NCBI GenBank assembly: GCA_963751835.1
Contig: CAVVWD010000014.1
Coordinates: forward strand, 124,001-188,000
DNA from: JACVRW01 sp963751835
GTDB lineage: Bacteria; Actinomycetota; Thermoleophilia; Solirubrobacterales; Thermoleophilaceae
Length of the DNA: 64,000 nucleotides
Direction: 5' to 3'
Shown here: one piece after another, positions 1-10,017 of the stretch
Position numbering within the stretch: the stretch's first letter is position 1
Layout: each line of letters starts with the position of its first letter
Notes under the pieces: generated by a model
The model's database searches: none
Told to the model about the DNA's origin: nothing
What the model saw: the letters and a program-made list of their open reading frames with translations, nothing else
Made by a program: the position numbers and the translations under genes

Positions 1-2060
1 CCGCGCACCATGAGCTTCATGCGCAGCGTGCGGCTCTTGCCCTGGCTCGTCTTCACGTTCGCCGTGAGCCGGTGCACGCCGGGCTTCATCCATGCCCGGC
101 GGATGACCAAGCTGCGCGGGCGCTTCCTGGCGGCGTGGACCCCGCGGCCGTCCAGCTTGAAGGCCACCTCGCGGACCGTCCCGCGCTTCGCGATCACACT
201 GACCTCGCGCTTGCCCCGGTTGAGCTTGAGCGTCACCTTGACACCGCCGATGCGGGCGCTGCGGCCGCGGCTGGGGGCCAGCCTCCGTGCGCCGGAGCAG
301 GTGATCGTCGGGGCTCCGTTGGCGCCGCTGGCCGCGGTACCCGAGCCGCCGGTCAGGCCGGTCCCGGGGCCGGCCGTGCCGCCGCCGGAGCCGCTCCCAC
401 CGTTACCCGCGCCGGCCCCACCGCCCCCGGTACCTGGACCGGGATCAACCTGCTGCGCCGGCAGCACGGCGTCAGTGGCGCCGGAGCGTGCGCTGGCCGG
501 TTCGCCGTCGTCGTTGGTGGCCGTCTCCACGACCTGGACCTTGAAACCGAGATCAGCGGCCGTGACGACGTAGCTGGTGCCGGTGACGCCGGCGATCGGC
601 GTGCAGTACAGCGAACGCTGTCGCAGCGCTGCCACTCACGGCTGAAGCCGGTCGCGTTCAGAAAGCTCCCCGGCACGAGTGTCAACTGATCGACCGACCC
701 GGACGCCCGTAAGCGGGCTGAGGACCGGCGCGCTCAGCACTGTCGGCAGGGCCGGGGCGACGGGATCGGTGGCGTTCGAGGTAACGCTCCTCGAGCCGTC
801 GGCGTTGGTGGCGGTCTCCTCCACCCGCAGCGTGAAGTCGAGATCGTCGGCCGTGGCGACGTAGGTGGTGCCGGTGGCGCCGGCGATCGTCTCGCAGACG
901 TCATCGGTATCGCAGCGCTGCCATTCGTGGCCGGTAACGGCGCCGTTCCTCGAGTAGGTTCCCTCCGTCACGGTCAGCTCTTGACCGACCCGGACGCCGG
1001 TGTGCGGATTGAGGACCGGCGCGTTCACGACCTCGGGCAGCACGGGATCCGCGGCCAGGACGGCGTCGGTGGCGTGTGAGGTCGCGGTCACCGGCCCCTG
1101 TGCATTGGTGACGGTCTCCCGTACCTGGAGCGCGAAGCCGAGATCGGCTGCCGTGGCGACGTAGGTGGTTCCCGTCGCGGAGGCGATCGTCGTGCAGACG
1201 TCCTCCTCGTCGCAGCGCTGCCACTCGCGGCCGGCATTGGTTCCGTTCGAGTAGATCCCGGGCGTAACGGTCAGCCGATCGCCGACCTGGACTCCGGTGA
1301 GCGGACTCAGGACCGGCGCGCTCACCACCGTCGGGAGGGCCGTGGCCGCATGCTGCGCGGCAAGCTCCGTCTTGCTCAGCACCCGCGGGAACAACGCCAC
1401 CTCGTCGAAGGAGGTGCCGCCTGCGCCTGCGCCCGGCCCGATCTTGAGTGTTCCGCTTGCGCTCGGTCCTGCGGACCAGCCGGCCGGCGCGTTCACCACC
1501 TTCGTGATCGCCCCGCCGTTGAGGTAGAAGCTCACCTTGCTCGCATCCCAGGTGACCGAGACCATCGTCCACGTCCCGCTGGCGAGGACCAGCCTCGAGG
1601 TCACCGACTTACCGCGCGACTCGAAGAACAGCTTGCGCTTTCCCCCGCGGGGTGCCTTGTCCGCGATCGCGACCCGCCAGCCGTCGCCCTTGGGATCGCC
1701 GTGCTGGACCAGCGTCTGCTGCGTCCGCACCGAAGGCTTGACCCAGAAGGAAACCGTCTGCGCATGTGGAGCGAGGTTCGCCTGGACCGTCCCGGCGCCG
1801 GAGAGCCTCACCGCGCTGCCGCTGCCGGGAAACGCTGCGGGCTCCGACAAGTTCACCCCCGTGGCCGAGAACGCCCCGGCCACGTCGTGGCCGGATGAGT
1901 CCGCCGCGGTCAGGCCGCTCGTCTCGTTGAGCCGGTAGTAGGCCAGCGGCCCGCCCTCGAGCACAGCCGAGGTGTAGTCCGCGGACGCGCTCGCGGGGGC
2001 GGCGACGCCGCAGATCGCGGCGACGGCGACTATCAGGGTGACGTGTCGGGAAAAGCGCAT
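1..2060 (-). CDS. Secreted LamG-domain protein with Ig-like repeats (partial, frameshifted)
   Basis: The gene runs off the left edge, so its C-terminus is missing. The start at 2060 gives a signal peptide (MRFSRHVT, then a hydrophobic core ending near ASASA) and has AAGGA just upstream; longer upstream starts would put the signal peptide inside. Residues of about 25-225 look like a LamG/concanavalin-type fold (LAYYRLNETSG, then VSFWVKPS). Three tandem repeats of about 95 residues follow, each with APVLSPLTGVRVG, EWQRCD and GTTYVATA motifs, and then a Gly/Pro linker and a basic tail domain. The frame changes near 692 (one extra base) and near 613 (one missing base); the third repeat stays recognisable across both. 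Probably a surface or exported carbohydrate- or matrix-binding protein, which is family-level inference. Confidence 0.7.
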
Positions 2061-2173
2061 GGGAGTCCTTCGCTGGGCAGGGGGCGGAGGTGAGGGCATC
2101 GAGCCGGAGCCGCCGCTTCTTGAATGCACCTGGCGGGGAGTGGACGGGCGTTCGGCCATGGGTCTTGGCCTGA

Positions 2174-2695
2174 CCCGGTGAGACGGCAGGCGACCGCGCC
2201 GCCGACAGTCGAGCGCGCGGCCCGTTCTACCCGGCGGGCGTCACCAGAATTGCCGCGGTTGAACCGGCCGACCTGGCCTGGAAGCTGGCCGACGAACGAC
2301 TGAAGGCGAGCGCTGTCCCGGTCCAGCGGTCAGGCCTGGACGGCCAGTCACTGCCCTTCGACGACAACAGCTTCGACGCCGCGCTGTCCACGTGGACAAT
2401 GTGCACGATCCCCGACGTCGCTGCCGCTCTGGCCGAGCTGCGGCGGGTGCTCAAGCCGGGCGGAACGCTGCACTTCGTCGAGCACGGGCTGGCCCCCGAC
2501 GAGCGGGTCCGCCACTGGCAGCACCGCCTCGAGCCGATCCAGAAGCGCCTGTTCGGCGGCTGTCACCTCACCCGGCCGATTGCCGACCTGCTGACGATCG
2601 CCGGCTTCACGATCAGCGAAATCGACGTCTTCTACGAGGAAGGCACCCCCAAGTCCCTGGGCGCCAACTCCCTCGGCACCGCGGTGTCCGCCTAG
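2174..2695 (+). pseudogene. 5'-truncated class I SAM methyltransferase remnant
   Basis: The open frame from 2174 ends at 2695 with the C-terminal two thirds of a UbiE/Methyltransf_11-like protein. Visible are GVTRIAAVEP (end of the first SAM-binding strand region), LPFDDNSFDAALSTW, and the post-motif LRRVLKPGGTLHFVEHG. The N-terminal glycine-rich SAM motif and any good start codon are absent: upstream in frame the sequence becomes arginine-rich and meets a TGA at 2171. The family is normally about 200 residues, so roughly the first 60 are missing. Non-functional unless an upstream rearrangement is an assembly artefact. Confidence 0.6.
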
Positions 2696-2710
2696 CCGTA
2701 TCCTTGGCGC

Positions 2711-3379
2711 GTGGCGATCCGCCTCGTTCTCGCCGAGGACAGTTTCCTTGTGCGCGAGGGAATCCGGCGGCTGCTCGACACGCACCCTCAGCTCGATGTC
2801 GTGGCCACCTGCGGCGATCTTGAAGGGCTGCTGGGGGCCGTCGAGGCCGAGAAGCCGGACGTGGTCCTGACGGACATCCGCATGCCTCCGAACGAGCTGG
2901 ACGAGGGGATCCAGGCGGCACGGCGGCTTCGCGAGACGAGTCCCGAGGTCGGCGTGGTAGTGCTCAGCCAGTACTCGCAGCCCGCGTACGCACTCTCGTT
3001 GCTGGAGAGCGGCTCCGAACGCCGGGCCTATCTCTTGAAGGAGCGCGTGGAGGACCTCGAGCAGCTCGTGTCGGCGATCAGCGCCGTCGCGGCCGGGGGG
3101 TCGGTCATCGACCCCAAGGTGGTCGAGGCGCTGGTTGCCGCCAACGCGACCGCCGAGCGCTCGACATTGTCTGAGCTCACACCACGCGAGCGCGAGGTGC
3201 TGAGCGAGATGGCCGAGGGAAAGAACAACGCGGCCATTGCGGCGTCGCTCGTGATCACGGAGCGGTCGGTCGAGAAGTACGTCCATTCGATCTTCGCCAA
3301 GTTGGGGATTGCCTGGGAGGAGAACGTCAACCGTCGGGTGAAGGCGGTGCTGCTGTTCCTCGCGGCGGAGCCTGACTAG
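2711..3379 (+). CDS. NarL/LuxR-type response regulator
   Basis: A 222-residue two-component response regulator starting with GTG. The receiver domain occupies about residues 1-120, with the acidic pocket LAEDS near the start, the phospho-acceptor Asp in VVLTDIRMP, and the conserved Lys in YLLKERV. The C-terminal LuxR helix-turn-helix has LTPREREVLSEMAEG and ITERSVEKYVHSIFAKLGI. It probably controls transcription on phosphorylation by the kinase encoded tail to tail with it: the two genes overlap by 4 bases (CTAG at 3376-3379), each using TAG as stop. The linked FtsX/ATPase genes are plausible targets, by analogy with cell-envelope stress systems. Confidence 0.9.
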   Translation: MAIRLVLAEDSFLVREGIRRLLDTHPQLDVVATCGDLEGLLGAVEAEKPDVVLTDIRMPPNELDEGIQAARRLRETSPEVGVVVLSQYSQPAYALSLLESGSERRAYLLKERVEDLEQLVSAISAVAAGGSVIDPKVVEALVAANATAERSTLSELTPREREVLSEMAEGKNNAAIAASLVITERSVEKYVHSIFAKLGIAWEENVNRRVKAVLLFLAAEPD

Positions 3380-4767
3380 GCACGGTCGAGCGGGACCGCG
3401 CCCGTGATTCGGGTTCCGCCTGCCGGAGAGGACGCGATCGACAGGCGGCCACCAAGGGCACCGAGCCGGTCGCTCATGTTCGTCAGGCCGCTGCCCCGCC
3501 CGTCCGCCGGGGAATCGAATCCGGCTCCGTTATCCGTGACCTCGAACAACAGCCCTTCCTGGTCCTCCCAGATCCGAACCGTCGCCCGCGCTCCAGTCCC
3601 GGCGTGCTTGCCGACGTTCTGAACGGCTTCCATGCAACAGAAGTAGAGCGTCGTCTCGACCTCGGGCGGATAGCGGCCGATCGCGCCGGCCTCGAGCCGC
3701 ACAGGGACGGGAGCACGCGCGACCGCCGAGCGCAGGCCCTCGCCGAGGCCGCGCTCGACCAGCAGCGGCGGGTAGATCCCCTGGGCCAGATCGCGGAACT
3801 CATCGAGTGCGTTCTGAACGTCGCCGGCGAGCTCCTCGAGCACCGTGCGTGCCTGTGCGGGATCGGAGTCCGCAAGCTGGCGCGCGAGCTTCAGGTTCAC
3901 CGCAAGGGCGACAAGATGCTGCTGAGCGCCGTCGTGCAGATCCCGTTCGATGCGCCTCCGCTCGGCGTCCGCCGCGGCCACGACGCGCGCACGTGATGCA
4001 CGCAGCTCGTCGGCCTGCCTCTGGAGCTCGTCGTGGGAGGCCTCGAGCGCCGAGCCGAGACGGACGTTGTGGAGAGCGAGGCCGACCTGCCGTGCGAGCT
4101 CCACCAGCACCCGGTCGTCGTCCTCCCTGACGCGATCGTCCTGCGCCGCGTGCTCGATGACGATCAGCCCAAGAAGCTCGCCCGAGTGCGTGATCGGAAC
4201 AGCTCGCACGGCCGCGTCCTCACGCCCTTCGAGCAGGCGCGGCAGCCAGAGCTGCAGCCTGGCCCGGCCGCATACACCGGCGCGCGCGAGCGCCGACTCC
4301 TCGGCCGCCGTCAGGACGAGACGCCCACCGCCGGCGTCGGGATCGGAGGCGACCCGCTCCAGCACGCCTCCGGAACCGGTCCATACCTCCGCGGCGTCGA
4401 GGACGAGGGCATGTCGCAGTGATTCGGCCAGCTGGAGGAGCAACTCGTCGAGCGGGAGCGGGCGCGAGATCCGGTCGCCGAAGGCGCGCAGGATCTCGTC
4501 GGGAGAGCCGCGCTCGCCGCGAGTGAGCCGGTCCGCGAGGGTGGACAGCCGCCGGCGGACCGGCTGATAGAGGAGGGCGGTGACCGCGGCGGCGAGCATC
4601 GAAAAGGCGAGCAGCGTCCACTGCTCCGAGGTCGGGACGCGGCCGATGCCGAGGACCACGACGGCGTAGACGGCCAAGACGACCGCGGCCAACCCGACGA
4701 GGAGGATCGCCTGGGCGGCCAGGCGCGCGGTCCAGCGGGCAGCGCCGGCCTCGAGTGACCACCTCAC
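3376..4767 (-). CDS. Membrane sensor histidine kinase (HisKA_3 type) with GAF-like domain
   Basis: 463 residues from a GTG at 4767, which overlaps the TGA of the FtsX-like gene upstream (coupled start); an open frame continues upstream but only as a shadow of that gene. Two or three hydrophobic segments lie in residues 10-75, followed by a GAF-like sensor (VLDAAEVWTGSGG to GLALHNVRLG), a coiled helix, the HisKA_3 phospho-acceptor motif ERDLHDGAQQHL and a HATPase domain with EAVQNVGKHA, DNGAGFD and GSGLTNMSDRL. NarL-family kinases have this layout, matching the convergent regulator at 2711. Coupling to the ABC exporter suggests the system senses the exported compound or envelope damage. Confidence 0.9.
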   Translation of the reverse strand: MRWSLEAGAARWTARLAAQAILLVGLAAVVLAVYAVVVLGIGRVPTSEQWTLLAFSMLAAAVTALLYQPVRRRLSTLADRLTRGERGSPDEILRAFGDRISRPLPLDELLLQLAESLRHALVLDAAEVWTGSGGVLERVASDPDAGGGRLVLTAAEESALARAGVCGRARLQLWLPRLLEGREDAAVRAVPITHSGELLGLIVIEHAAQDDRVREDDDRVLVELARQVGLALHNVRLGSALEASHDELQRQADELRASRARVVAAADAERRRIERDLHDGAQQHLVALAVNLKLARQLADSDPAQARTVLEELAGDVQNALDEFRDLAQGIYPPLLVERGLGEGLRSAVARAPVPVRLEAGAIGRYPPEVETTLYFCCMEAVQNVGKHAGTGARATVRIWEDQEGLLFEVTDNGAGFDSPADGRGSGLTNMSDRLGALGGRLSIASSPAGGTRITGAVPLDRA

Positions 4768-7181
4768 TCCGCCCTCAGGGCGAGCGCGGGCTGCGTGCGC
4801 GCGGCCATCCGGCCGGGAATCGCGGCGATCAGGGTGGCGAGGAGGAGCGTCGCCGGAACGATGAGCAGGGTCGATCCGGCCGGCACGACCGGCTCCGGCA
4901 CGACGCCGAGGTCCTCGGCGAACAGGTTCCACGCGAAGCGGCCGAGCGGCGACGCCGAGCGGCAGTCCCACGAGCAGCCCGATCCCCGCCAAGCGTGGTC
5001 GCCTGCCACGCGACCGCGGCGAGAATCTGGCCGCGGACGAAGCCGAGCGTCTTGAGGATCGCGAGCTCGCGCCGGCGGCGGCGAACCGACGTGACCAGGG
5101 CGTGGGCGAGGGCGGCGGCGGCGGTCAACGCGAGAAGGGCGGCGAGGAGCGTCGGCAGGCCCTGAATCCCGCCGAAATCGCCGATGCTGCTCGGTCTGGC
5201 GGGACCGGGCCAGTCGTATTGCCGCTCGAGCCGGCCATCCCCGCCTCATGCTCGGTGCCCGTGGCGACATTCAGATGGACCTGGAAGAGAATCGCGTCGG
5301 GCACCACCCGCTTGAACCCCTCGAAGGTGAGCGCTGCCCCCTCACCGAACTTCACCCATTCGCCCTCCGGCAGGACGCCGAGGCCCACCACGTGCATCGG
5401 CGCGGTGCGCGTTCCGCGGCGGACCTCGACCGAGTCGCCGATCTGGAGCTCGAGCGCGTCGAGCGTCTTTCGCGCGAGGAGGATCTCGCCGGGCCCGGTC
5501 GGCGCGCGTCCTTCGACGACCGTCGGCGGAACCCGGCCCTTGACGTCGTCGTACGCGTGGACCCCGACCAGCTTGCCGCCCACCTCGAGCCTCGAGCTCG
5601 CGCCGACGGCCGCGCCGCTGAGCCAGCGGCCGGGAGGCAGGCCCGGAATACGCCCGCGGTCGCGCAGCTTCGGGACGTCGCTGGGATCGAATGGTGCCTC
5701 GTAGTCCCAGTTCTGGCCGTACAGGCTGGGCGTGGTCAGGAGCTTGCCGAGGCTCGCGGAGAAGGTCAGGGCGGCTGCCGCCACGGCGACGGCGGCGATG
5801 GCGCTGGCGATGATCGTGCCCGCTGCGGCCCCCGCTGCCCCCGGGCCGCGGGCGAAGGCGAGCCTGATGCCGGCCAGCATCGCGGGCGGCAGGCCGATCG
5901 GGGTTGAGGCGGTCGACGTGCCGGCTCGTGCCGCCAAGACCGACCGGCGACGATGGCGCACCCGCGGCCTGGGCGGTCCGTGCCGCGGCGAGCCCGCCGG
6001 CGGCGAGCGCGGCAAGGAAGATCAGCGCGGCGCCGGCCGCGAGTGCCGGACCGTCGAAGTCGATGCCGGGCTCGGGCTCGAGGGCGCCGGCGCGCCCAAT
6101 CGGCGTCAGCGGCGACGAGAGCGACAGCCACGAACACCGCCACCGTGGCGGCCACTGCGGCCACGAGGCCGGCTCGCCCGAGACCGACGAGGATGAGCTG
6201 GGCGCGGCTCATCCCCAGCGCGCGCAGGGCCGGGTAATCGGCGGCGGCATGCTCCGGCCTGGCGCATGAGCGCCTGCGCAAGCAGGATCAGGACCGCCGC
6301 GCGCCGAAGGCGCCGGCGAGGCGAAGGGCGCGCGCCTCGAGATCGATCGAGCGCTGTACCTTGGTCCGGTCTGCCGCGGTGGGAGAGAAGACGAAGTCGC
6401 CCGGCCCGGCGACCGGTCGACCGCGAGCCCGGAAGGCCGGGATGTCGGCCTCGCCGCGGCGCAGCTGGACGTTGAGGATCTCCTGAAAGGAGCCGAGCGC
6501 CGGCCCGCCGTTCGCCCGGTAGGCCCCAGGCGGCAGACGGAGGTGACCCGACACAATCGTCGGAGCGGGCCGCGCCATGGTCGCCGACGATGCGCAGTTC
6601 TGCGAGCGGTCCGACCCGGGCGCGCTCCGGGTCCGCGCTGAAATCGACCTTTTCGGCGTCCCGAGGAGGCGCCGCCAGATGAACCGAACGCGGACAGTGT
6701 CGCCAACCTTCAGGTCCGAGGATGTCGAGCGCTTTCCGTCGGCGAGGATCTCATCCGTGCGCCGCGGGTCGGGAAGGCGGCCGGCCAGCAGCTTGGGGCG
6801 ATTGAGGGTCTTCAGCTGGCTGCCATCGGGACTGGCGAGGGGGATGACGCTTTCCTCGTGGCCGCCGTACATCTGCTCGCCGGACCTCGTCCGGATGAGG
6901 GCGGCGAGCGGGCGGTCTCGCGCCACCCGCACCACCTGCGGCAGGCGCTCGATTCGGTCGAAGTCAAGGCCGTAGTTCTGGAACACGAAGCCCTTGGCGA
7001 TCGACACGTCCTGAGGGTGTGTGCCGGAGAGGACCCGATCGAGCGCGGATTCGGCCCTGCGGGCGCCGGCCACGGCGGCGAGCACGAGGCCGCCCAGGAG
7101 CCCGGCTATCAGCGCCAGGACCAGCCACGCTCGCCACCGGGCGCGGAGCTCGGCGCGGAGGCGAATGGCGACGGCTGTCAT
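4764..7181 (-). CDS. FtsX/MacB-type ABC exporter permease (multiple frameshifts)
   Basis: The start at 7181 follows the ATPase stop by 3 bases. The N-terminus (MTAVAIRLRAELRARW then a long hydrophobic helix) and an extracytoplasmic MacB_PCD-like region are readable. The C-terminal FtsX domain reads SVRRRRRELAILKTLGF, three further helices, and ends TQPALALRAE at 4764. No single frame spans the gene: coding moves between frames near 6655, 6570, 6290, 6110, 5930, 5200 and 5000, yet protein similarity resumes each time and the total length (2418 bp) is a multiple of three. Intact it would be about 805 residues, normal for two-FtsX-domain permeases. Either sequence errors or a young pseudogene. 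Confidence 0.75.
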
Positions 7182-7184
7182 TCC

Positions 7185-7919
7185 TCAGCCTTCGCGTGCC
7201 GCCGCGAGCCGCTCATCCGCGCGCTCCTCGAGCACGCGTCCGTCGCGCATGCGCACGATCCGCTGGGCGGCGTCGGCGACCTGCTGGTCGTGAGTGACAA
7301 GCAGGATTGCCTGACCGTCGCCGTGCAGGCGCCGGAACAGCTCCAGCACCTCCAGTCCGCCTTCGGAGTCAAGTGCGCCGGTCGGCTCGTCGGCGAGCAG
7401 CAGCGTCGGCTCGTTTGCCAAAGCGCGAGCGATAGCGAGCCGCTGGCGCTCACCGCCTGACAGCACGTTTGGAAGCTCATGCGCCTTGTCGGCCAGGCCG
7501 AGGACGTCGAGCAGGTCGAGTGCGCGCCGCTGCGCCTGTCTCCCGGTGGCGCCGGCAACAGCCGCCGGAAGCGTGACGTTCTCCAGCACGCGCATCCCCT
7601 CGAGCAGGTTGAAGAACTGGAACACGACCCCTATGTGCGCCCGCCGCAGCAGGGTGCGCTCGTTCTCGCTCGTGCCGGCGAGCGGGACGCCGGCGAGCAC
7701 GACCTCACCGTCGCTCGGCGTGTCGAGGCCGGCCACCAGGTTGAGGAGCGTCGACTTCCCGCAACCCGATGGGCCCATGATCGCGACGAACTCGCCCGCC
7801 CGGATCGTGAGATCGACTCGCCGCAGCGCCCGTACCGGCAGACCGTCGGACTCGAAGGTCTTGCGCAGCCGCTCGATCCGTAGCACTTCCTCTGGGCCGC
7901 CCACCGCTCCCATCCTCAT
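7185..7919 (-). CDS. ABC transporter ATP-binding protein (MacB/LolD type)
   Basis: 244 residues from ATG 7919 (7913 is also possible); the longer open frame upstream has no ATPase-like sequence. Walker A is GPSGCGKST, the Q-loop lies in GVVFQFFNLL, the signature is LSGGERQRLAIARAL, Walker B is TLLLADEPTGALDS and the H-loop is LLVTHD. This is the standard layout of the lipoprotein/macrolide exporter ATPases that pair with FtsX permeases, and the frameshifted permease follows 3 bases downstream. The ATPase, permease and kinase form one minus-strand unit, suggesting drug, peptide or lipid export under two-component control. Confidence 0.92.
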   Translation of the reverse strand: MRMGAVGGPEEVLRIERLRKTFESDGLPVRALRRVDLTIRAGEFVAIMGPSGCGKSTLLNLVAGLDTPSDGEVVLAGVPLAGTSENERTLLRRAHIGVVFQFFNLLEGMRVLENVTLPAAVAGATGRQAQRRALDLLDVLGLADKAHELPNVLSGGERQRLAIARALANEPTLLLADEPTGALDSEGGLEVLELFRRLHGDGQAILLVTHDQQVADAAQRIVRMRDGRVLEERADERLAAAREG

Positions 7920-8102
7920 CTGGCGTGGGGTCGTTGCCCATATTTGGAACCTCGGCACGCGGCCTGTCAAGCGCGCCACCCTCCCGGCTGCAGGGGGGGT
8001 GACCAGGCCTGGTTTACACGTGCTGCAGGTCACATGGCTGCACGATTGGCGTGCTCCCGGGCCGGCGGTAGCTTCGATCACCACCCCCGACCGGAGTTAT
8101 CC

Positions 8103-8507
8103 ATGAGGTCAAGAGGATGCATCGCGATCCTGCTGGCGGTCGCGCTTCTGGCACTTCCATCGCTCGCCGCCGGCGACACCCCGCAACCCGGTAGCGCGGT
8201 TGCGGAGCTAAGTCCCAAGAACTACGAGAAGAACAGCGCGGGCGGCGACTACGCAGGCCCACGCGGGGAGGCCGAGGCCGCGCTGATCAAGCGGGGCCTG
8301 GCTCTCAACCGGGCCGCCCAGGCCGGCGAGCTCACCGGGGCGGCTCAGGCTCCTCGTCCAGCGGCCGATGACGGCTTCGCGTGGGACGACGCGGCCGTGG
8401 GGGCCGGCGTCGCGCTGGTCCTCAGCGCTGCGCTCGCGAGCCTTCTGTTCGTTCGCCGCCGCCTCAACGCCGGAGGCCCCCAGCCGATCCGGTCCTGGGG
8501 CTCGTGA
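8103..8507 (+). CDS. Small secreted protein with C-terminal membrane tail
   Basis: 134 residues, not recognised as a named family. It begins MRSRGCIAILLAVALLALPS, a clear signal peptide ending near AAGDT. The middle is hydrophilic (ELSPKNYEKNSAGG). The end has GFAWDDAAVGAG, a hydrophobic segment of about 18 residues, then VRRR and a short tail. The C-terminal pattern G-F-x-W-x-D-A-x-x-G-A + helix + Arg cluster recurs in the protein at 62113-62589 although the two proteins otherwise differ, so it may be a sorting or anchoring signal. The next gene starts within a few bases of the stop, so the two are probably cotranscribed. Confidence 0.75.
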   Translation: MRSRGCIAILLAVALLALPSLAAGDTPQPGSAVAELSPKNYEKNSAGGDYAGPRGEAEAALIKRGLALNRAAQAGELTGAAQAPRPAADDGFAWDDAAVGAGVALVLSAALASLLFVRRRLNAGGPQPIRSWGS

Positions 8508-8509
8508 CG

Positions 8510-9616
8510 ATGCGCTCGTCCGGCACTGGGATCCTCGCCACTGGGCTCGTCCTGGCCGCCCTGGTGGCACCTGCGGCGGCCCAGCCGCCCACTGGGAACG
8601 GCGACGTCGAGCCGTTCTCGAGCGGATTGACCAACCCACGTCACGTTCGCTTCGGGCCGGATGGACTCCTGTACGTGGCCGAGGCCGGGATCGGCGGCGA
8701 CCAGCCTGCGACGAACTGTCCGCCGGTGGACAACCAGTTCACGCAGGACGGCCCGTACCTGGCCGGCCACAGCGGCCGCATCTCCCGGATCCGCCCGGAC
8801 GGGACGCGCGAGACGGTCGCGGACGGGCTGCCCAGCACGCACGACGGTCTGGGCGACGGGTTCGGCCCGTCGGACATCGCCTGGATCGACGGGCGCATGT
8901 ACGCGGTGATCGAGGGTGGCGGGTGCTCGCGCGGCCTGCCCGACGACCCGGCCGGGATCGTGCGGATCCGGCGCGACGGCTCGTACCGCTACGTGGCCGA
9001 CATCAGCGCGTTCATCCGGGCGAACCCGGTGGCGAACGAACCACTCTGCGGCCCGGTGGGCGACTGCGAGCCGGACGGCGTGCCGCACTCGCTGCTGGCG
9101 GTGGGTGACTGGCTCTACGTCGTCGAGACGAACCACAACAGCGTGCTGCGCGTGGACCCCGGCACCGGCACCGTCACCCGCCTCTACGACCTCTCGGTCG
9201 ACGATCCGGCGCCGATCATCCTCACCCGCCGCGGCCGCAGCTTCTTCCTGGGCGGCTTCCACGGCCTGATCCAGACCTTCGACCAGCGCCTCGGCCCGGT
9301 CACGACCTTCGACCAGGGCTATGGCCCGGTCGTCGACCTGAGCTTCGTGCGCGACCGGCTCCACGTCCTCGAGACGTTCGCGCTCGAGACGCCTTGGACG
9401 CCCGACACGGGTCGCGTGGTACGGCGCGACCGCGGCGGCAGCCGGACCGTGATCGCCTCGGGGCTGAACTTCCCGATCGGGATGGCCCACGCACGCGGCC
9501 GGCGATACGGCGATGCCCTCTACGTCTCGACCGTCAGCTACGGGCAGGGCCCCGTCGAGGGCCTCGGCCGCATCGTGCAAATCGGCCTGGAGCGCGGCCA
9601 TGACAAGGACGACTAG
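8510..9616 (+). CDS. ScyD/ScyE-like secreted beta-propeller protein
   Basis: 368 residues from ATG 8510; a GTG at 8504 overlapping the previous stop is the alternative. A signal peptide (ILATGLVLAALVAPAAA) precedes a propeller of about six blades with recurring PRHVRFGPDGLLYVAEAG, GPSDIAWIDGRMYAV, GVPHSLLAVGDWLYVVET and GLNFPIGMAHA motifs. The ScyD/ScyE and SMP-30-like propellers share this pattern; ScyE is linked to scytonemin synthesis in cyanobacteria, but in actinobacteria the family has no fixed role. Likely extracytoplasmic. Its substrate is not evident. Confidence 0.7.
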   Translation: MRSSGTGILATGLVLAALVAPAAAQPPTGNGDVEPFSSGLTNPRHVRFGPDGLLYVAEAGIGGDQPATNCPPVDNQFTQDGPYLAGHSGRISRIRPDGTRETVADGLPSTHDGLGDGFGPSDIAWIDGRMYAVIEGGGCSRGLPDDPAGIVRIRRDGSYRYVADISAFIRANPVANEPLCGPVGDCEPDGVPHSLLAVGDWLYVVETNHNSVLRVDPGTGTVTRLYDLSVDDPAPIILTRRGRSFFLGGFHGLIQTFDQRLGPVTTFDQGYGPVVDLSFVRDRLHVLETFALETPWTPDTGRVVRRDRGGSRTVIASGLNFPIGMAHARGRRYGDALYVSTVSYGQGPVEGLGRIVQIGLERGHDKDD

Positions 9617-9630
9617 CCCTTCGGCCTTGC

Positions 9631-10017
9631 GTGCTCCTTCCAGGTCAACATCTCACCCATCGCTCCGGCGCCTACGCTCCCTGGGGCCTCCTCGCGGCGA
9701 TTGACCTCCACGGCTGCGACCGGAGTCGGCTCGCCGATCCCGACAACATCCGTCGCTTCGTGCCGACCGTGGTCGACGCCATCGGCATGCGCGTGCACGG
9801 CCCGCTCGCTCTCGACCGGTTCGGCGACGGGGAGCTCGAGGGCTGGTCGGCGATGCAGTTCATCGAGACCAGCTCGATCACGCTCCACGCCGACGAGGTG
9901 CTTGGCCGCTGCTTCATCGACGTCTTTTCCTGCCGGCCGTTCGACCCCGACCTCGCCGCCGAGATTGCCGTTGAGCACTTCGGCGGCATCGCCGCCGTGA
10001 CTGTCCTGCAGCGATGA
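9631..10017 (+). CDS. S-adenosylmethionine decarboxylase-like protein
   Basis: 128 residues from a GTG at 9631. The body starts at WGLLAAIDLHGCD and contains MQFIETSSITLH, DEVLGRCFIDVFSCRPFDP and AVTVLQR, matching the small prokaryotic AdoMetDC fold (speH-like), in which a proenzyme cleaves itself before a serine to make a pyruvoyl group. The Glu-Thr-Ser-Ser stretch lies where the cleavage serine is expected and His in ITLH follows, but the classical ESHIS-H-T-W signature is altered, so activity is uncertain. Polyamine synthesis would be the family role. The stop overlaps the start of the next gene (ATGA), suggesting a joint function with that membrane protein. Confidence 0.65.
   Translation: MLLPGQHLTHRSGAYAPWGLLAAIDLHGCDRSRLADPDNIRRFVPTVVDAIGMRVHGPLALDRFGDGELEGWSAMQFIETSSITLHADEVLGRCFIDVFSCRPFDPDLAAEIAVEHFGGIAAVTVLQR

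Noticed and set aside
600..1300. Repeat-like DNA with a period of about 295 bases
   Set aside because: Explained by the tandem protein repeats of the LamG gene; irregular spacing and sequence rule out a CRISPR array.
7920..8102. Longer N-terminus for the ABC ATPase at 7185 (start at 8084)
   Set aside because: The added residues lack ATPase similarity and use the divergent promoter region; ATG 7919 or 7913 fits the family.
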